From positions 31,372 through 95,371 of the forward strand of contig CACMDY010000005.1 of the NCBI GenBank assembly GCA_902612605.1: 64,000 nt of DNA, in the 5' to 3' direction. Position 1 is the stretch's first letter. The number at the start of each line of letters is the position of its first letter. The notes under the pieces were generated by a model that saw only the letters and a program-made list of their open reading frames with translations, did no database searches and was not told where the DNA came from. A program made the position numbers and the translations under genes. Shown here piece after piece: positions 30,003 to 38,866 of this stretch. This stretch comes from an uncultured Pelagibacteraceae bacterium. Lineage in GTDB: Bacteria > Pseudomonadota > Alphaproteobacteria > Pelagibacterales > Pelagibacteraceae.

Positions 30003-31192
30003 ACTATTACTTTTCTATTATAAAAATCTTTAATTTGATCATCTTTATAACCAAAAATCTGCATAACTTGTTTTGTGTGTTCTCCTAAGTTTGGAGCACC
30101 TTTTGATTTTTCTGTTTTGCTTTTTGAAAATTTAATTGGCATACCAATAGCCTTACTTTTTCCTGCCTTTTTATTATCTACTTCAATAACCATCTCTCTT
30201 TCAATTGTTTGAGGATCTTTAAACATATCTGTTATTGAATTTATAGGTCCGCATGGTAATCCATTATCATCGAAGATTTTTAGCCATTCATTGGAAGTTT
30301 TTTTAACAAGTTCTTCATTGAGAATATCAACTAATTCTTTTAAATTTTGTTTTCTATTTAAATTAGATGAAAACTTCTCATTTTCTTGCAAATCTTCTCG
30401 ACCAATTGCTTTAAGTAACATCAACCAAGTATTTTGATTTGAAGCACCTACCGTAATCCATTTATCTTTTGTTTTAAAAGCTTGATAAGGGGCTGTTAAA
30501 GGATGTGCTGATCCTAAAGGACCAGGTGCCTCTCCAGTTGCACCTGCAATAGCAGACTGCCAGTAAGTATGAACAATACCTGCTTCATATAAAGATGTAT
30601 CAACTTTTTGTCCCTCTCCTGTTTTTTCCCTGTGAACTAAAGCTGCTAAAATTCCACTAGCTGCAAGTAAACCAGCTGTAATATCTGTTATAGGTGCACC
30701 TACTTTCATTGGTGGTTTATCTTTGCTTTCTCCAGTAATACTCATGAGTCCACTCATTCCTTGTGCAACCAAATCAAATCCTCCTTTATTTGCATAAGGA
30801 CCTGTCCTACCGTATCCGGATATTTCACACAAAATAATTTTAGGATTAATTTGTGACATAACATCATATCCAACTCCTAATTTTTCTAATGTCCCTTTTC
30901 TAAAATTTTCCAAAACTACATCAGAATTTTTTACCATCGTTTTAAATATCTCTATTCCATCTTTGTCTTTTAAATTTAATGCGATACCTTTCTTGTTTCT
31001 ATTCATCATCATGAAAGCTGCAGACTCACCGTTAATTTCTGGTGGTAAGAAGTTTCTGGTATCGTCTCCACCGGGAGTCTTTTCTATTTTAATTACCTCT
31101 GCACCTAGATCAGCTAATAATAATCCACAAGTTGGGCCAGCCATTATTTGTGCCATCTCAAGTACACGAATGCCTTTTAATGATGCAGTCAT
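29999..31192 (-). CDS. CaiB/BaiF family CoA transferase
   Basis: 397 aa; VLEMAQIMAGPTCGLLLADLGAEVIKIEKTPGGDDTR. Confidence 0.93.
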   Translation of the reverse strand: MTASLKGIRVLEMAQIMAGPTCGLLLADLGAEVIKIEKTPGGDDTRNFLPPEINGESAAFMMMNRNKKGIALNLKDKDGIEIFKTMVKNSDVVLENFRKGTLEKLGVGYDVMSQINPKIILCEISGYGRTGPYANKGGFDLVAQGMSGLMSITGESKDKPPMKVGAPITDITAGLLAASGILAALVHREKTGEGQKVDTSLYEAGIVHTYWQSAIAGATGEAPGPLGSAHPLTAPYQAFKTKDKWITVGASNQNTWLMLLKAIGREDLQENEKFSSNLNRKQNLKELVDILNEELVKKTSNEWLKIFDDNGLPCGPINSITDMFKDPQTIEREMVIEVDNKKAGKSKAIGMPIKFSKSKTEKSKGAPNLGEHTKQVMQIFGYKDDQIKDFYNRKVIV

Positions 31193-31195
31193 CTA

Positions 31196-31978
31196 TTACT
31201 TATTTTTGAATTTTGGTTTTGTTTTATTTAAAAAAGATTGATATCCGATTTTGAAATCTTGGGTATCATAACATTTGTAACCTAGATTATTTATTTTTTC
31301 TGTGACTTTTCCATTTTTTAAAATGTTTCTTGCAAATTGCTTATGCCACCTTGCAACTTTTGGGGCACCTTCACATATTAATTCTGCTGATTTATAAGCT
31401 TCTTTTTCAACATCTTTATCATTAACTACTCTATTAACTAGTCTCTTCTGAAATGCTTCATCAGCTCCAAATACTCTTCCTTCAAATAATATTTCCATTG
31501 CAGTTGTGTAATTGGTCACTTTTAAAAGTACCTCAAGTTCTTTTGCAGCCATAGTTAAGCCTAATCTTTTGATTGGAACTCCAAACCTGGAGCTTTTGCC
31601 GCAAATTCTAATGTCACAACATCCCGCTATTTCCAATCCACCACCAACACATATTCCTTCAATCAAAGCAATTGTTGGTATTGGGCAATCAAAAATTGCT
31701 CCAAGTGTTCCGTGTAAAAACTTACCGTAAGATTTTGCTAATTTTGATGAAGATCTTTGTTTTTTAAATTCTCCAATATCATTTCCTGGTGAAAAAGATT
31801 TACCACCCTCTCCTCTTATAATGATGCATCTTAAATTTTTATTCTTAGATAACTTTTTGAAAACTTTGCCAAGCTCAATCCACATTGGCTTAGTCATTGC
31901 ATTTAGTTTTTCTGGTCTATTAATAATAACTTCAATTAAATGTTTATTTTTTTTATTTACTTTAATTAATTTGCTCAT
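31196..31978 (-). CDS. Enoyl-CoA hydratase/isomerase family protein
   Basis: INRPEKLNAMTKPMW; FDCPIPTIALIEGICVGGGLEIAGCCDIRI. Confidence 0.92.
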   Translation of the reverse strand: MSKLIKVNKKNKHLIEVIINRPEKLNAMTKPMWIELGKVFKKLSKNKNLRCIIIRGEGGKSFSPGNDIGEFKKQRSSSKLAKSYGKFLHGTLGAIFDCPIPTIALIEGICVGGGLEIAGCCDIRICGKSSRFGVPIKRLGLTMAAKELEVLLKVTNYTTAMEILFEGRVFGADEAFQKRLVNRVVNDKDVEKEAYKSAELICEGAPKVARWHKQFARNILKNGKVTEKINNLGYKCYDTQDFKIGYQSFLNKTKPKFKNK

Positions 31979-33262
31979 TTAGCTCCTATAAAAAAACTCA
32001 ACTAATGTCATCGGTATAGCTGGAACATAAGTTACTAACATTAACAATACTAATAATACACATATAAAGGATATATTAGATCTTGTTACATCCCATATAT
32101 CTGCTTTTGCAACTGAACAAGCCGTAACTAGAACACTTGCAACTGGCGGTGTTTGTTGACCAATTGCTAAATTTAATGTCACAATTATACCAAAGTGAAC
32201 TGGATCAATTCCTACAGCATTAACTAATGGCATTACAATTGGAACTGTTAAAATTATTGCAGCAACTGAATGTAAAAAGAAACCTATTACTAAAAGAAAT
32301 ACATTAAGTATTCCTAAGACTGCATATTTATTATTTGTAAAATCAATAATTGACTCTGCAACTTTTTGTGGGATTTGTTCTATTGTTAAAAATTCACCAA
32401 GTAATACAGATGCAGCTACCAATAACATTACTGAAGCTGTTTGAATTGCTCCTTCACAAGCTGACTCGTATAATCTTTTAAAGTCTATTTCTTTATAAAT
32501 AAATCCAATAACTAATGATGCAACAACCGCTAAACCTGCTCCTTCAGTTGCAGTTACAACTCCTCCAAAAATTCCACCTAAGATAATAATTGGTAATAAA
32601 AATGCTAATGCTGCATCTTTTGCAGTTTTCTTAACATTTGGAATATTAAATGTTTCTTCAACAGGAAAATTTTTACGTCTTGCAGTAATATATGCTGCCA
32701 ACATTAAGAAGAAGCCACCTATTACTCCTGGAACAATTCCAGCTACAAACAGTTGTACTACTGAACTTTGAGCCATTACTGCATAAACAATCATTGGTAT
32801 TGAAGGTGGAATAATTATCGCTAATGATGCTGAGGATGAAGTTACTGCAGCAGCGAAAGGACCAGGGTATCCTTTTTTCTTCATCGCTGGAATTAAAATA
32901 GATCCAAGTGCAGCTACATCTGCTACAGCTGAGCCAGAAATTTCAGCAAAAAACATAGAGGTAGCAATGTTAATCATGCTTAGACCACCCTTGATAAATC
33001 CAACAAGCGCTGAAGCAAAAGCTATTAATCTTCTAGAAATACCTGCACTATTCATAATTGATCCGGCTAGGATAAATAATGGAATAGCAATCAATGGGAA
33101 CTTCATTGATCCATCAAACATTACGATTGCTGTATCAATTAAAAAACTTGTTCCAGTTTTCAGTACCATTGCAATAATTGTTGTTACTGCAAGGCCGATA
33201 GCTATAGGTACATTTATAGATAAAAGAAGTAGCAGGACTGCAAACATTGTAAGAATTATCAT
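31979..33262 (-). CDS. dctM: TRAP transporter large permease (DctM family), second TRAP system
   Basis: 427 aa; EISGSAVADVAALGSILIPAMKKKGY, IIPPSIPMIVYAV. Confidence 0.94.
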   Translation of the reverse strand: MIILTMFAVLLLLLSINVPIAIGLAVTTIIAMVLKTGTSFLIDTAIVMFDGSMKFPLIAIPLFILAGSIMNSAGISRRLIAFASALVGFIKGGLSMINIATSMFFAEISGSAVADVAALGSILIPAMKKKGYPGPFAAAVTSSSASLAIIIPPSIPMIVYAVMAQSSVVQLFVAGIVPGVIGGFFLMLAAYITARRKNFPVEETFNIPNVKKTAKDAALAFLLPIIILGGIFGGVVTATEGAGLAVVASLVIGFIYKEIDFKRLYESACEGAIQTASVMLLVAASVLLGEFLTIEQIPQKVAESIIDFTNNKYAVLGILNVFLLVIGFFLHSVAAIILTVPIVMPLVNAVGIDPVHFGIIVTLNLAIGQQTPPVASVLVTACSVAKADIWDVTRSNISFICVLLVLLMLVTYVPAIPMTLVEFFYRS

Positions 33263-33771
33263 TAAATATCTCCTGTTTGCTCGTCACCAGTTGTCTGAAG
33301 AACTAAATTTTTATAATCTTCAGGAATTCTTAAAGTTTCAGATAAAATAAATAAACATGATGCAATTGGAATAACTGATTGCACAAAAGGTTGTGGAACC
33401 CACTCTAATGTTACTAAAGTCTCTCCAGTTATAAGAGTTAAAACTAAATAACCGTAATAAGCCAATAATATTAAAAAACCATAAACAACTAATTTTGACA
33501 CAACAAAGAAAATTTTTCTAAGAACTAATGGAAAGGCTTTGAAAATACTTGGAACACTTATATGAGCACCTTTCAAAGCTGCGTATGCTGAACCATAATA
33601 GGTTATCCAAGCAAGCTGAACAGCTGCAACCTCGTCATACCAAACTAAAGCGCTACCAGCAAAACGAAAAGTAACACCAAGCAAAACTGTTACTGCTAAT
33701 GCTACCATCATTATAAACAGTATTAGTTTTAATATTTTTTCGTAAGAATTTATAAATTTTTGCAATGTCAT
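33262..33771 (-). CDS. dctQ: TRAP transporter small permease (DctQ family)
   Basis: 169 aa 4-TM protein, adjacent to dctM. Confidence 0.9.
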   Translation of the reverse strand: MTLQKFINSYEKILKLILFIMMVALAVTVLLGVTFRFAGSALVWYDEVAAVQLAWITYYGSAYAALKGAHISVPSIFKAFPLVLRKIFFVVSKLVVYGFLILLAYYGYLVLTLITGETLVTLEWVPQPFVQSVIPIASCLFILSETLRIPEDYKNLVLQTTGDEQTGDI

Positions 33772-33779
33772 TTTTTTTT

Positions 33780-33802
33780 CAGGCCCTCTGGTAGAGGGCC
33801 TG
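33780..33802. repeat. Intercistronic perfect GC-rich hairpin between dctP and dctQ
   Basis: CAGGCCCTCT-GGT-AGAGGGCCTG, 10-bp perfect stem. Confidence 0.88.
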
Positions 33803-33814
33803 TTACAAATTATG

Positions 33815-34789
33815 TTAATTTGCTAAAGACGATACTTTATCAATTAACACACCACCAGTTGGTACTTCTGACGCGAATTGATCGTATATTCCTTTACTTG
33901 CACTAATGAAAGCACCTTTATCAGCTTCATTAACTTGAACTCCAGCTGATTTGATAACTCCCAATAAAGATTTTTCAAGATTAGCAGCTTCAGCGTACAC
34001 AAATTTTTGTGTATCTTTAGCAGCTTGCTCTAAAATACTTTGTACATCTGCAGGAAGTTTGCTCCAGTGGTCTTTATGTACTGTTACATAAGCAGGAGTG
34101 TAAACGTGACCTGTGATTGATAAATATTTTTGAACTTCTTGGAATTTAGCACTAGCAATCTGAGCATATGGGTTTTCTTGTCCATCCATAGTACCTGTTT
34201 TCAAAGCAGTAAATACTTCTGAGAAAGACATTGGAGTTGGGTTTGCACCATATGATTGGAACATTTTAACTCTCCATTTTGATTTAGGAGTTCTTAATTT
34301 AATTCCTTTTAAGTCACCTGGAGTGTTAATTGGTCTAGTGTTGTTTGTGATATGTCTAAATCCATTTTCCCAAACAGCAATAACCTTGTATCCAGTTTTA
34401 TCTTCAAGATTTTTAAACATTCCTGGTAAAACTTGGCTTTCAACTTTATTCATGTGTTTTCTGTCTTTGATTATGAAAGGCATATCAAATACACCAAACT
34501 CATCATGAATAGATGCCATTACTGATGAAGGTAACCACATGTTAACTGTACCTAATTTTAGTTTTTGCATTCCTTGTTTGTCTTTACCAAGTTGTGAAGA
34601 ACCAAAAACAGTTACTTTTCCTTTGCTGCCTAATCTCTCATTTGCAAGTTTAGCAAAATGATCAACTGATGCAGAAAATAAAGATCCAGGTTTTCCTACG
34701 TGTCCAAATTTTACTTCAGTTGAATTTGCTGAGAAACTTAGAAATAGAGACGATAATAAAACAACAATTATCTTAAAATATTTGTTCAT
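33815..34789 (-). CDS. dctP: TRAP transporter substrate-binding protein (DctP family)
   Basis: 324 aa, signal peptide; KLRTPKSKWRVKMFQSYGANPTPMSFSEVFTALKTGTMDGQENPYAQI. Confidence 0.95.
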   Translation of the reverse strand: MNKYFKIIVVLLSSLFLSFSANSTEVKFGHVGKPGSLFSASVDHFAKLANERLGSKGKVTVFGSSQLGKDKQGMQKLKLGTVNMWLPSSVMASIHDEFGVFDMPFIIKDRKHMNKVESQVLPGMFKNLEDKTGYKVIAVWENGFRHITNNTRPINTPGDLKGIKLRTPKSKWRVKMFQSYGANPTPMSFSEVFTALKTGTMDGQENPYAQIASAKFQEVQKYLSITGHVYTPAYVTVHKDHWSKLPADVQSILEQAAKDTQKFVYAEAANLEKSLLGVIKSAGVQVNEADKGAFISASKGIYDQFASEVPTGGVLIDKVSSLAN

Positions 34790-34877
34790 ATTTCCCTCTT
34801 AAGTTTGTTTTTTTTAAAAGAGATTACAGAAAATATGGATGCAGTGCTAGAGATTAAATTGGCGTATCAGAAGAAAA

Positions 34878-35147
34878 TTATCGATCTTTAAATTCAAGAT
34901 TGCCTCGGGAGTCGACACTCTTTTTAACATGCTGATAGTAGGTAGGGTTATCAATCAGTCTTGACATATCTATACCCTTATTCTCATAACGTCTTTTTAT
35001 TGTCATTCTTGGGATTATTACGAGGTTCATATTATCAATGAAGTCCTCGGTCCATTCTTTTTCTATCTTATCCTTGACCAATCTTTTCAAAAATACCCTT
35101 AAATCAGAACAACTAAGGTGTTTAATTTTTTCGTTATACAATACCAT
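34878..35147 (-). CDS. Hypothetical protein (89 aa)
   Basis: ORF in a co-directional cluster; no recognised family. Confidence 0.55.
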   Translation of the reverse strand: MVLYNEKIKHLSCSDLRVFLKRLVKDKIEKEWTEDFIDNMNLVIIPRMTIKRRYENKGIDMSRLIDNPTYYQHVKKSVDSRGNLEFKDR

Positions 35148-35171
35148 TTTGATGAATATATAATCTTGGTA

Positions 35172-35873
35172 TTATCTTGCAAGTTTAATGAATATATCTC
35201 CCATGCCTGACTGAAGCTGATCTAATGGAGTATTGTTTCGAAGAGTGCAATATCTACCTGTCACCTGGTGCCTATCTATGGCATTAACATTATATTGAGT
35301 GCAGGTTTTGGCTTTGTGTAATAAACCAATGACCAGTTTTCCATCTACAACTGAAACCTGTTTCGTATCTAAATCATTGCCATTACAAAAATATTTTTTG
35401 TTTACCCTTTCAGGAAAATCTGTTTTCCCACAAGGATTTTCAATTGTGAAAACATAAAATTCTTTTTCTATACCTTTAAATTTATGTTTCATTTTAGTTG
35501 TTTTTGAATATTTCATTAAATCACAGGAACATGGAATACAGCATCTATAATATTCACCACATATTTTCTTACCTGTATTATTTTCACTTAAATAAACATA
35601 TTCTGGTACTGCATTTGGACTTATTAAAGAACCTGATACCGCACAATATAATTTATTATATTCAACAAAATCTTCATAAGAGATATCTTTATCAATTATA
35701 TATTTAAAAAATTTAGGACCTGCCGCATTTCTATTTCTGTCTGGGAAAATTTTATTCCAATCATTAACGATATCTTGATAATAGTTTTTTTCTTGAGAAT
35801 TTACTGAATTTGTCGGAATTGAAAAAAAAATAATAAATATAATAAGACTAAGTATATTTTTAATACTATACAT
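35172..35873 (-). CDS. Hypothetical secreted Cys-rich protein
   Basis: Signal peptide MYSIKNILSLIIFIIFFSIPTNSVNS; cluster ICGEYYRCCIPCSCDLMKY plus further cysteines. Confidence 0.7.
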   Translation of the reverse strand: MYSIKNILSLIIFIIFFSIPTNSVNSQEKNYYQDIVNDWNKIFPDRNRNAAGPKFFKYIIDKDISYEDFVEYNKLYCAVSGSLISPNAVPEYVYLSENNTGKKICGEYYRCCIPCSCDLMKYSKTTKMKHKFKGIEKEFYVFTIENPCGKTDFPERVNKKYFCNGNDLDTKQVSVVDGKLVIGLLHKAKTCTQYNVNAIDRHQVTGRYCTLRNNTPLDQLQSGMGDIFIKLAR

Positions 35874-35884
35874 TAATTAATGAT

Positions 35885-36028
35885 TTAAAAACCCATATTT
35901 GACCAGTTACTTCGGTCTTGAGTTTTGCTATTGAATTTTTTTATTTCTTCCTCAGATGGTTCTCTAAAAAGATACATTACAATTCCTGAAACAAATAATG
36001 CCAATAATGATAAAGAACAAATAGTCAT
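35885..36028 (-). CDS. Small single-TM protein (47 aa), absent from ORF track
   Basis: MTICSLSLLALFVSGIVMYLFREPSEEEIKKFNSKTQDRSNWSNMGF; TM segment plus charged tail, same direction as neighbours. Confidence 0.55.
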   Translation of the reverse strand: MTICSLSLLALFVSGIVMYLFREPSEEEIKKFNSKTQDRSNWSNMGF

Positions 36029-36086
36029 AAGCTTGATATATAAAAGCTTTATAATTTTTCAACACTATATAATGAGTAGTATTGTC

Positions 36087-37520
36087 CTATAATTTTTGTC
36101 TAAATTCGTAAGTTTTATTTAATTCATCAATATCAAATGATTCTATTGATCCATCGGTCCATTTAATTTCAACTTTAAAGTTTTTTTCACCTTTTCTTAT
36201 TCCATAATGAGCAACGGGTTCCATCTGACAAAGATATCCTGAGCCTGCATCAATTGTTTTTGAGTGAATTCTTTTATTAGATTTCATTGTTACTGTTGCC
36301 CCTCTTGCTGGAGCTCCATACTGATTAAGTGGTTTAATACGTAGATAATTAAAATTTTGTACATCTGCTTTATATAAAGTTAAAGGTTGAAAACCTGACT
36401 CTCCATGTGAAACTAATAGCTCTAAAATTCCATCGCCATCAACGTCTGCAACAGCCGCTCCAGTTCCAAGTCCAACGGTCTCAAGACCATTTTCCATTTT
36501 AATTTCTTTAAATTCTCCACCTTCTAAAACTTTAAAAAGTTTATTTGGTTCTCCAATATTATTCATGAAAATTTCATCATATCCATCATTATCAAAATCA
36601 GCAGAAATGACTGTTCTTATTTTTGTAGGATCATTGTACGGAGATGTTGATATATCTTTAAATTTATCACCATCTAAAACATATGCTCTATGCATTCCAT
36701 CCCAGTTTGAAGATAAAATATCTAATCGTCCTCTATATAAAAGATCACTTAAAGCTGTGCCTCTACCATTTTCAAATCTATCTTGAACTGCATACTCTTT
36801 AGCTACATCTTGGAATGAACCTTTAGAATTATAATATAAAAAGTTATCTCCTCTTTCATTTGCAGCAAAAATATCAGATCTATCTGAAAGAATATGTCCA
36901 GATACTATGGCTCTACCTCCAGTAATTTTATCAATTGATAATGATTTAGCTTGGTCCTTTATTCGATCTCTAATTAATTCATAAAATCGGGTAGGACCAC
37001 CATAATTTGCAACATAAATACCATATGCACCATCACCATTTCTATCTACACAAACTACTGACCTTCCAGCTGTTAAGTTTAATTCATTTTGATTAATTTC
37101 TTTTTCAAATAAATCCTCAAATTTATTATTATTTAAATCTATTAATCGATCAGAATAAATTTTTGATCCACTATATGTATCTGTATTTAAGAAATATATT
37201 TCTTCATAGCCATCTTGATCAATATCACATGCTGCTACACCAATTGTTCTTCTTTCTTCATCTGTAAATATTTTTTCATTTACAATATTTATTAATTTTC
37301 CATTCTTATAAGAAAGGGCTAAATTTTTGAAACCAAAGCCAGTTACCACAAAGTCATAATTATTATCTTGGTTAACATCAGTAACTGAAACTCCATAGCT
37401 TAATCGAAACTCATTTTCTGCTATTTGATCGGTAATATTTATGAAAAAATCTTTGGCATTAGCATAATTAAATACTGATAAAATGCTAAGAAGTATGAAG
37501 ATAGTTTTTTTCATATTCAA
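36087..37520 (-). CDS. FG-GAP/VCBS repeat protein, CRTAC1-like with ASPIC/UnbV-like C-terminus
   Basis: Repeated DVNQDNNYDFVVTG / DIDQDGYEEIYF / DFDNDGYDEIFMNN / DVDGDGILELLVSHG; C-terminal APARGATVTMKSNKR...VEIKWTDGSIESF. Confidence 0.88.
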   Translation of the reverse strand: MNMKKTIFILLSILSVFNYANAKDFFINITDQIAENEFRLSYGVSVTDVNQDNNYDFVVTGFGFKNLALSYKNGKLINIVNEKIFTDEERRTIGVAACDIDQDGYEEIYFLNTDTYSGSKIYSDRLIDLNNNKFEDLFEKEINQNELNLTAGRSVVCVDRNGDGAYGIYVANYGGPTRFYELIRDRIKDQAKSLSIDKITGGRAIVSGHILSDRSDIFAANERGDNFLYYNSKGSFQDVAKEYAVQDRFENGRGTALSDLLYRGRLDILSSNWDGMHRAYVLDGDKFKDISTSPYNDPTKIRTVISADFDNDGYDEIFMNNIGEPNKLFKVLEGGEFKEIKMENGLETVGLGTGAAVADVDGDGILELLVSHGESGFQPLTLYKADVQNFNYLRIKPLNQYGAPARGATVTMKSNKRIHSKTIDAGSGYLCQMEPVAHYGIRKGEKNFKVEIKWTDGSIESFDIDELNKTYEFRQKL

Positions 37521-37564
37521 GCTCTTTATTGGAATTTAAAAATTAATATATGAGATAAATTAGC

Positions 37565-37762
37565 TTACTCAAGTAAGCCTAAAATTGAATAAATAACTAA
37601 CCCTATAATTGCAGCAAAGAAAATTAAGAATGAAATTTGACTAAAAATATTATTCTTTGATCTAATTTCTCCCTTTTTGTACTTTCTAATCTGAATTATG
37701 CCAAATCTGATTACTATCAAACCAAGTATTAGTAATAATACTTTAAATAGAAATTCAATCAT
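37565..37762 (-). CDS. Small two-TM hypothetical protein
   Basis: 65 aa hydrophobic ORF in co-directional cluster. Confidence 0.55.
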   Translation of the reverse strand: MIEFLFKVLLLILGLIVIRFGIIQIRKYKKGEIRSKNNIFSQISFLIFFAAIIGLVIYSILGLLE

Positions 37763-37812
37763 TTGTTCTAATCATCTTCTTTCATATATTCTAAAAGCTT
37801 TAGACTGCACGA

Positions 37813-38316
37813 TTATTTTAAACTTACATCTATATCATTACTGATGGAGTCATCTGATCCACAACCATCTTTAAAACATGCCCTCAATTGTAACTTCGTT
37901 CCATTAGTGCTTATACTAACTTGACCAGGAGTGAAGCCTGTTCTAGATCTAATACATGGAAGAGAGGTATCATATGGGTTTCGATATGATTTTAATACAC
38001 CTTCATCTATACCTGGCGTGACTGATCCTCTTAAAGATCTTACATTAGAAAGAGCTTGCATTATATTAAATGCTCCTGTTGCTGTGTTATAGTTTGAGCA
38101 ACTTAATTCTCCATTCATCGCATCTGAATTTCCAATCTGACAAAGTAATAACTCTGTTTCAATATATTTGACAACAGAAGTGTAACAGCTTCTTGAAGCT
38201 GAAGCTTTTGCACCACTTGTATAACCACTATAAGCAACTACACCTACAGCAGCAAGAATACCTATGATTGCTACAACAACTAATAGTTCAATTAATGTGA
38301 AACCTTTATTTTTCAT
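37813..38316 (-). CDS. Type IV prepilin-like protein
   Basis: MKNKGFTLIELLVVVAIIGILAAVGVVAYSGYTSGAKAS: canonical class III (prepilin peptidase) signal G|FTLIE. Confidence 0.92.
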   Translation of the reverse strand: MKNKGFTLIELLVVVAIIGILAAVGVVAYSGYTSGAKASASRSCYTSVVKYIETELLLCQIGNSDAMNGELSCSNYNTATGAFNIMQALSNVRSLRGSVTPGIDEGVLKSYRNPYDTSLPCIRSRTGFTPGQVSISTNGTKLQLRACFKDGCGSDDSISNDIDVSLK

Positions 38317-38857
38317 TTTTTTTATTTGCTTTGTAATTTTCCATCCATTTTTTAAAAACTACTATAGCATCATTCATGTCTTTTGTTTTATTTGGATGAT
38401 TTTTTGCTCTACCTAACATAGTTGCAATAACATTTACTTGATATTTTATTGGTCTTTTTTTTATAGCTGAAACAGTAAACAATGCTTTTTCCTTATCTTT
38501 AAAACCTAAGCCTTTTAAGGTTGTCTCTGGTTTATAATCTGAAAATAAAGAAAGATTTAATGGTTTAAATTTTTTATCCTTGATGAGTTTATTCATTGGC
38601 ATTTTATCAACTATTCCAAAGATTTTTTTTGTATATATTTTATCTAACTCAATTTTTTTTGTGCCATCAAAACCAAATAAAGTAATTTTAAATTTTTTTG
38701 ATTTGTCTAATTTTGTAACTAATTTTATATATCTTTTGTGAAAGCCTTTAATTTCTTTTTGATACAAATCTTTTGATCTTTTATATTCTGGATGATTGTA
38801 ATTAGGTGTATTAAGGACTAACAATCTACATTTCCATAGATATTTTTTAAAACTCAT
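38306..38857 (-). CDS. Hypothetical protein with DUF4174-like N-terminal region
   Basis: YLWKCRLLVLNTPNYNHPEYKRSKDLYQKEIKGFHKRYIKLVTKL resembles DUF4174; remainder unrecognised. Confidence 0.6.
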   Translation of the reverse strand: MSFKKYLWKCRLLVLNTPNYNHPEYKRSKDLYQKEIKGFHKRYIKLVTKLDKSKKFKITLFGFDGTKKIELDKIYTKKIFGIVDKMPMNKLIKDKKFKPLNLSLFSDYKPETTLKGLGFKDKEKALFTVSAIKKRPIKYQVNVIATMLGRAKNHPNKTKDMNDAIVVFKKWMENYKANKKNEK

Positions 38858-38866
38858 TAAAAAATA

